Source: JBEIFW01 sp046081125
Lineage (GTDB): Bacteria > Actinomycetota > Acidimicrobiia > Acidimicrobiales > Ilumatobacteraceae
Reading direction: 5' to 3'
Assembly (NCBI GenBank): GCA_046081125.1
Contig: JBJTVH010000066.1
Location: 1-52,861, forward strand
DNA length: 52,861 nt
Shown here: positions 49,304-52,861 of the stretch, in pieces
Layout: every line of letters starts with the position of its first letter
Position numbering within the stretch: the stretch's first letter is position 1
The notes under the pieces: generated by a model
Told to the model about the DNA's origin: nothing
The model's input: the letters and a program-made list of their open reading frames with translations, nothing else
Databases searched by the model: none
Translations under genes and position numbers: made by a program

Positions 49304-50107
49304 ATGGGTAACGCACGACGGATCCTGGTCACGAACGACGACGGGGTCGACCAGCCCGGCATCGCCGCGCTCGCCCGGGCGCTCGCCGACGCCGGCCATG
49401 ACGTCGTGGTCGTCGCGCCGGCCGAGGAGCGCTCCGGCTCGGGTGCAGCGATCGGCCATCTCGCCCACGGTGCCCGTATCGCCGTGAACGCCCACGAGCT
49501 GCCCGGCGTGCCCGGCGTGCTCGCCTACGGCGTCGACGGGCCGCCCGCGCTGTGTACGCTGCTTGGGTTCTTCGAGGTGTTCGGCCCCCGGCCGGACCTG
49601 GTGCTGTCGGGTGTCAACCCGGGCGCGAACACCGGCCGGGGCCTGCTGCACTCGGGCACCGTCGGCGCCGTGCTCACCGGGTCCGATCTCGGCATCTCGG
49701 GGGCGGCGATCAGCCTGCACCAGGACCAGACCGAGGCCGGCCGGCGCGAGCACCTGCACTGGGAGACGGCGGCGACGGTGGCGTGCTCGGCGGTGGAGTG
49801 GCTGGTCGAGCTGCCCCGCAAGACGGCGCTCAACATCAACGTGCCCAACCTGCCGATCGCCGGCGTGCGCGGGGCACGCTGGGGTCGGATCAGCGCCTTC
49901 GGGCCGTTCAGCACCTCGATCGTCGGCACGGTTCCCGGCACGCTCGAGGTGGAGGTCACCCCCCGGGGCGTGGCGCTCAAGCCGGACACCGACACGGCGC
50001 TGGTGCACGAGGGCTTCGTGTCGGTGACGGCCGTGGTGACCCCACGGGCGACCGAACCGCTCGACGTCCACGGCGAGCTCGGCGCGCGGCTCGGCATCGG
50101 CCACTGA
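49304..50107 (+). CDS. surE: 5'/3'-nucleotidase SurE
   Basis: A 267-residue SurE. The metal site TNDDGVDQPG is at the N-terminus. Also present are VVAPAEERSGSGAAI, the PDLVLSGVNPGANTG motif and HSGTVGAVLTGSDLG. It removes phosphate from nucleoside monophosphates and short polyphosphates, a survival function. The usual members are about 250 residues. An AAGGGGGA ribosome site precedes the ATG. Confidence 0.95.
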   Translation: MGNARRILVTNDDGVDQPGIAALARALADAGHDVVVVAPAEERSGSGAAIGHLAHGARIAVNAHELPGVPGVLAYGVDGPPALCTLLGFFEVFGPRPDLVLSGVNPGANTGRGLLHSGTVGAVLTGSDLGISGAAISLHQDQTEAGRREHLHWETAATVACSAVEWLVELPRKTALNINVPNLPIAGVRGARWGRISAFGPFSTSIVGTVPGTLEVEVTPRGVALKPDTDTALVHEGFVSVTAVVTPRATEPLDVHGELGARLGIGH

Positions 50108-50128
50108 GCGTCCGGCGGCCGGCCGCGT

Positions 50129-51166
50129 TCAGTCTGCGATCCCGGCGGCGAGGAGGCCGGCGGCGGCGCCTTCCTCCACGGCGGTCTCGAAGCGTTTGGC
50201 CTCGTCGGGATCGGCGCCCATCACCCCGGCCACGTAGCGGGCGTGCACCCCGGCCACGATCGCCGCAGAGCGCCAGGCGTGGAACGCCATCCAGTACGAC
50301 AGGTCGCCGAGGTCCCGCCCCGACCGCTCGACGTAGCGGTCCACGAGCGCCTCCCGGCCGGGGAAGCCGCCCGCCAAGGTCGGGGGCATGACCGACGAGC
50401 GGCGAGCCTCGCCCGGCAGCACCCAGGACCGCAGCAGGTAGGTGAGATCGGCCTGGGCAGGGCCGAGCGCACACAGCTCCCAGTCGAGCATCGCCCGCAC
50501 CGTGCCGTCCGGGGCGTGGATCGCGTTGCCGAGCCGGAAGTCGCCGTGGGCGATCCCGGACGGACCTTCGTCGGGCTTGTTCGCGACGAGCCACGCTTCG
50601 AGCCGTTCCATCGCCGGAACTTCCTTCAGCTTCGAGGCCTGCCACTGCGACGCCCACCGCTTGAGCTGCCGGCCGAGGTAGTCCGTGCGCTTGGACAGAT
50701 CGCCGAGGCCGACGGCGTCGGGGTCGACGGCGTGGAGGGCGACGAGCACGTCGACCAGTGAGGTCGCGGCCCGCTGGCGGGCTTCGTGCGTGAGGGTTGC
50801 GGCGGTGTCGGCGTCGTGAAGGACTGCGCCGTCGACGAAGGCCATCACGTAGAACGGCGCTTCGTTGATCGACGGGTCGGCGCAGACCCCGAGCGCCGGG
50901 GCGACCGGGACTCCGGTGTCGGCGAGCGCGGAGATGATCCGGTGCTCGCGCACCACGTCGTGTGCGGTGGCGAGCACGTGCCCGACCGGCGGGCGGCGCA
51001 GCACGAACCGCCGGCCGTCGTCGGCGTCGACGAGGTAGGTGAGGCACGAGTGCCCGCCGGCCACGAGGCGATAGGTGAGCGAGCCCGCGGTGTCGAGGTG
51101 CTCGGCGAACCAGCGGTCCAGTGCGGGCGCGTCGATGCCTCGCGGCGCCCCCTGCGTCGATGCCAT
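50129..51166 (-). CDS. Phosphotransferase (APH-family, ACAD10-like)
   Basis: A 345-residue aminoglycoside-phosphotransferase-fold protein. It shows GGHSCLTYLVDADDGRRFVLRRPP (nucleotide loop and Lys-equivalent region), the Brenner motif GIAHGDFRLGN and the metal-binding LDWELCALG. The FVLRRPP start is typical of the ACAD10/11-like kinases found with acyl-CoA dehydrogenases in Actinobacteria, which phosphorylate hydroxyacyl substrates. No resistance role is implied. The ATG is directly preceded by a strong leaderless promoter. Confidence 0.9.
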   Translation of the reverse strand: MASTQGAPRGIDAPALDRWFAEHLDTAGSLTYRLVAGGHSCLTYLVDADDGRRFVLRRPPVGHVLATAHDVVREHRIISALADTGVPVAPALGVCADPSINEAPFYVMAFVDGAVLHDADTAATLTHEARQRAATSLVDVLVALHAVDPDAVGLGDLSKRTDYLGRQLKRWASQWQASKLKEVPAMERLEAWLVANKPDEGPSGIAHGDFRLGNAIHAPDGTVRAMLDWELCALGPAQADLTYLLRSWVLPGEARRSSVMPPTLAGGFPGREALVDRYVERSGRDLGDLSYWMAFHAWRSAAIVAGVHARYVAGVMGADPDEAKRFETAVEEGAAAGLLAAGIAD

Positions 51167-51172
51167 CGGGCG

Positions 51173-51202
51173 AGTAGATCCGCCCCGGTGTCCCGGTGTC
51201 AA
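51173..51202 (-). promoter_or_regulatory. Leaderless promoter of the phosphotransferase gene
   Basis: On the minus strand, TTGACA (51202-51197), an 18-nt spacer and TCTACT (51178-51173) end 6 nt before the ATG at 51166. Confidence 0.65.
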
Positions 51203-51217
51203 TCGGCGCCGGTTGCC

Positions 51218-51223
51218 TACGCT
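51218..51223 (+). promoter_or_regulatory. Leaderless -10 box of the thioesterase gene
   Basis: TACGCT ends 6 nt before the ATG at 51230. It lies back to back with the phosphotransferase promoter in a 63-bp gap. No clear -35 is visible. Confidence 0.5.
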
Positions 51224-51229
51224 GCGCCG

Positions 51230-51640
51230 ATGGCCGAGTCCGCCGTGACGCTCGAACAGGCTCGTGCCGTCGTCGACGGTGAGGCGTTCTGCCGCTGGTG
51301 GGGGCTCGAGGTCGTCGCGGTCGGGCCCGGGCGCTGTGCGGTGCGGCTGCCGCTTCGGGCGGAGCTGCTCCGGCCCGGCGGGGTGTTGCACGGCTCGGGC
51401 TACGAGGCCGCCGCCGATGTGGCGGCCTGGATCGCGGTGATGACCGTCGTCGGGGTGGAGCCCATGGCGGTGACGATCGAGATGAAGACGAGCTTCCTAC
51501 GGGGCGCGACCACCGAGGTCACCTCGACCGCCGAGGTGCTGCGTCTCGGGCGCCGGGTGGCGTTCCTGGACGCCCGCACCGTCGACGCCGACGGGGTGCT
51601 CTGCGCCCACTCGACGTTGTCGTACTCGCGGGCCCGGTGA
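51230..51640 (+). CDS. PaaI-type hotdog thioesterase
   Basis: A 136-residue hotdog protein. It has WWGLEVVAVGPGRCAVRLPL, LLRPGGVLHGSGYEAAADVA (the family's GGxxHGG-like element, with Ser where the last Gly usually is), and TIEMKTSFLRGA. PaaI thioesterases hydrolyse aryl- or acyl-CoA. It shares a divergent control region with the APH-family kinase, so the two may serve the same acyl-CoA catabolism. Confidence 0.88.
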   Translation: MAESAVTLEQARAVVDGEAFCRWWGLEVVAVGPGRCAVRLPLRAELLRPGGVLHGSGYEAAADVAAWIAVMTVVGVEPMAVTIEMKTSFLRGATTEVTSTAEVLRLGRRVAFLDARTVDADGVLCAHSTLSYSRAR

Positions 51641-51683
51641 CGCCCCGGCGCGAAGCGGCCGCTCCTCGCCATAGCAGTTCCGC

Positions 51684-52349
51684 ATGGGACACGGGATGGG
51701 ACACGAGGCGAGCCGCTCGGTCGGGTGGCTCCGTGCGGGGATGGTCATGGCCGCCGTCGCACTCGCCGCAACGGCGTGCCAGGAACGGCCGGAGGCGTCG
51801 GCGACGCGCGAGAACGCCGGGTCCGGGCCCGCAGCATCCGGTTCGGCACCCAGGGCGACCAGCGACGCCCCGGGTGCGACCGCAGCGTCGGGCAGCCGCA
51901 CTCCGCCGACGGGAATCACGCCGCCGAGCAACGTGGTGCCACCGACGGGGCGAATGCCGTCCACGTCGCTGCCCGGCAAGGTCACGACCGGCCAAGGCGG
52001 ACCGGGGACGGTGACGGTTGCGCTCACGTCCCCGATCGCGCTCGCCGGCAACGTGGCCACCCCGGTCGCCTGCACGATCTCGGGCCGGCTCTACGAGGCG
52101 ACCATCGCGAGCGCGACGATCGCCGGCCAGAGCCTGGGCGTCGACGTGAAGGCGAGTCCCTACAACGGTCCCGGCTCGTACCTGGCGATCACGAAGGTCA
52201 CGCTCACCTTGAACGGTACGACCACGACGCTCGGGCCGCTCCCGTTGCCGACGACCATCACCGAGACCGGCGGAACGGTGACGGTCTCGGGTGCGACGAG
52301 CTCGGGAGTCACGATTGCCGGCTCCGTTGCGTGGGCGTGTTCAGCCTGA
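51684..52349 (+). CDS. Secreted lipoprotein of unknown function
   Basis: Up to 221 residues; starts at 51684 or 51696 are both possible. A hydrophobic signal ends with LAATAC (Cys about 32). A long Ala/Ser/Pro/Thr-rich linker precedes a C-terminal domain of about 120 residues, rich in Thr, Val and Gly with two cysteines (VACTISG and the final WACSA), probably a beta-sandwich. No family recognised. Confidence 0.75.
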   Translation: MGHGMGHEASRSVGWLRAGMVMAAVALAATACQERPEASATRENAGSGPAASGSAPRATSDAPGATAASGSRTPPTGITPPSNVVPPTGRMPSTSLPGKVTTGQGGPGTVTVALTSPIALAGNVATPVACTISGRLYEATIASATIAGQSLGVDVKASPYNGPGSYLAITKVTLTLNGTTTTLGPLPLPTTITETGGTVTVSGATSSGVTIAGSVAWACSA

Positions 52350-52386
52350 CCTGAGCGTGGCCGCCGACCTCAGGGCCCATGCTCGT

Positions 52387-52421
52387 TCGAACACACGTTT
52401 GTATTAGGAACGTGTGTTCGC
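52387..52421 (+). promoter_or_regulatory. Two LexA/SOS-box-like sites forming a 12-bp inverted repeat
   Basis: CGAACACACGTT (52388-52399) and its exact reverse complement AACGTGTGTTCG (52409-52420) flank a 9-nt loop. Each arm by itself contains a GAAC-N4-GTT core like the actinobacterial SOS box TCGAAC-N4-GTTCGA: TCGAACacacGTTTGT and AGGAACgtgtGTTCGC. They overlap the promoter of the DUF222 gene. Confidence 0.7.
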
Positions 52422-52427
52422 TATGCT
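52399..52427 (+). promoter_or_regulatory. Leaderless promoter of the DUF222 gene
   Basis: TTGTAT (52399-52404), a 17-nt spacer and TATGCT (52422-52427) end 6 nt before the ATG at 52434. The LexA-like boxes cover the -35 and the spacer, a repression layout. Confidence 0.65.
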
Positions 52428-52433
52428 GTCGGT

Positions 52434-52861
52434 ATGGCTGGTGGGGTGCACGACGCGATCCAGGACGCGGTTGGGGAGTTGTTGGCGGTCGATGCCGAGG
52501 TGTTGGGTGAGGCCGAGTTGCGGGAGGCGGGTCGGTGGTTGGTGCGGGTGCGGGGTTGGTTGGAGGGTGTGGATGCGGCGTTGACTCGGCGGGCGGAGGG
52601 GTTGGCCCGGTCGGGTGGTGGGGTGGATGGTCGTTGGTTTCAGCGTGAGCACGGCGCCCGCTCGGATCGCGGGGCGCGGGCCGCGGTGGAACGGTCCGAG
52701 TTGTTGGGTGCGGTGCCCGAACTGGCGGCGGTGGTGGAGGCCGGCACCGTCGGGGTGGCGCATGTGGGTGCGGTGGCGCGGGTGGTTGCGAAGGCGCTGG
52801 AGGCGGTGCGTGAGCAGTTGTTGGGCTCTGCGTCGTGGTTGGCGGGGAAGGCGGCGTCGTC
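52434..52861 (+). CDS. DUF222 (13E12-like) protein, N-terminal part; HNH domain expected off window
   Basis: The 142 codons seen read MAGGVHDAIQDAVGELLAVD, a helical, Leu/Val/Ala-rich domain with WLVRVRGWLEGVDAALTRRA typical of DUF222. Full proteins are 400-500 residues with a C-terminal HNH nuclease motif. These 13E12-like genes are repeated in actinobacterial genomes. Codon use differs from its neighbours (many TTG, GGT, GTG and GCG), which fits horizontal movement. The reading frame runs off the end of the window. Confidence 0.85.
   Translation, partial: MAGGVHDAIQDAVGELLAVDAEVLGEAELREAGRWLVRVRGWLEGVDAALTRRAEGLARSGGGVDGRWFQREHGARSDRGARAAVERSELLGAVPELAAVVEAGTVGVAHVGAVARVVAKALEAVREQLLGSASWLAGKAAS

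Overview
The window is about 70% GC bacterial chromosome with tightly packed genes, frequent GTG starts, many 4-bp stop/start overlaps (ATGA, GTGA) and TAnnnT -10 boxes placed 6-8 nt before start codons, which suggests leaderless mRNAs. Many LLM-class (F420/flavin type) oxidoreductases, a DUF222 (13E12-like) gene with LexA-type boxes and a fused oleBC gene point to Actinomycetota. Acidimicrobiia is my best guess, by inference only.

Layout. 1-335: start of a CO-dehydrogenase-type [2Fe-2S] subunit, cut by the window edge. 504-4644: DEAD-box helicase followed by a MacB-like ABC exporter (two permeases, one ATPase). 4705-12024: six-gene catabolic operon (carbamoylase-type C-N hydrolase, fused molybdenum hydroxylase, SsnA-like aminohydrolase, LLM flavoprotein, MaoC-like hotdog protein, isocitrate lyase/PEP mutase family lyase) that could degrade an N-heterocycle. 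12036-14577: SAM-type riboswitch, metX and a PLP sulfhydrylase. 14562-16544: small membrane proteins and an Fpg/Nei glycosylase. 16537-18000: broken DMT transporter, tRNA-Gly(GCC) with terminator, then a graveyard of IS21 and ISL3 remnants around a MazF-like toxin.

18004-23868: divergent cold-shock-like protein, then oleA-oleBC-oleD for head-to-head long-chain olefin (beta-lactone route) synthesis, and a diiron ferritin-like protein. 23861-27984: two MFS transporters and a menaquinone/geranylgeranyl reductase homologue. 28031-33242: a flavin amine oxidase whose C-terminal segment sits at its N-terminus (circular permutation), a frameshifted membrane protein, a class-3-like aldehyde dehydrogenase with a near-consensus leaderless promoter, and a lipoprotein with an M23-like fold. 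33342-34591: glycosyltransferase and ACR3 fragments joined tail to tail. 34603-36948: msrB, an Asp-nucleophile hydrolase with a divergent TetR regulator, and an ABM monooxygenase.

37030-39468: an 812-residue protein with the AGN leader motif, DUF4157 HELAH peptidase motif, Het-C/phospholipase-C-like segment and glycine zippers, resembling an extracellular contractile injection system (eCIS) cargo or toxin. 39548-50107: LLM and OYE flavoenzymes, a DeaD helicase, a CIA30-like lipoprotein, a secreted subtilase, a GlcG/HbpS protein, a Baeyer-Villiger monooxygenase and SurE. 50129-52861: a phosphotransferase and a thioesterase from divergent leaderless promoters, a lipoprotein, and an SOS-type promoter driving a DUF222 gene cut by the window end. 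No CRISPR array, rRNA or replication origin was seen.
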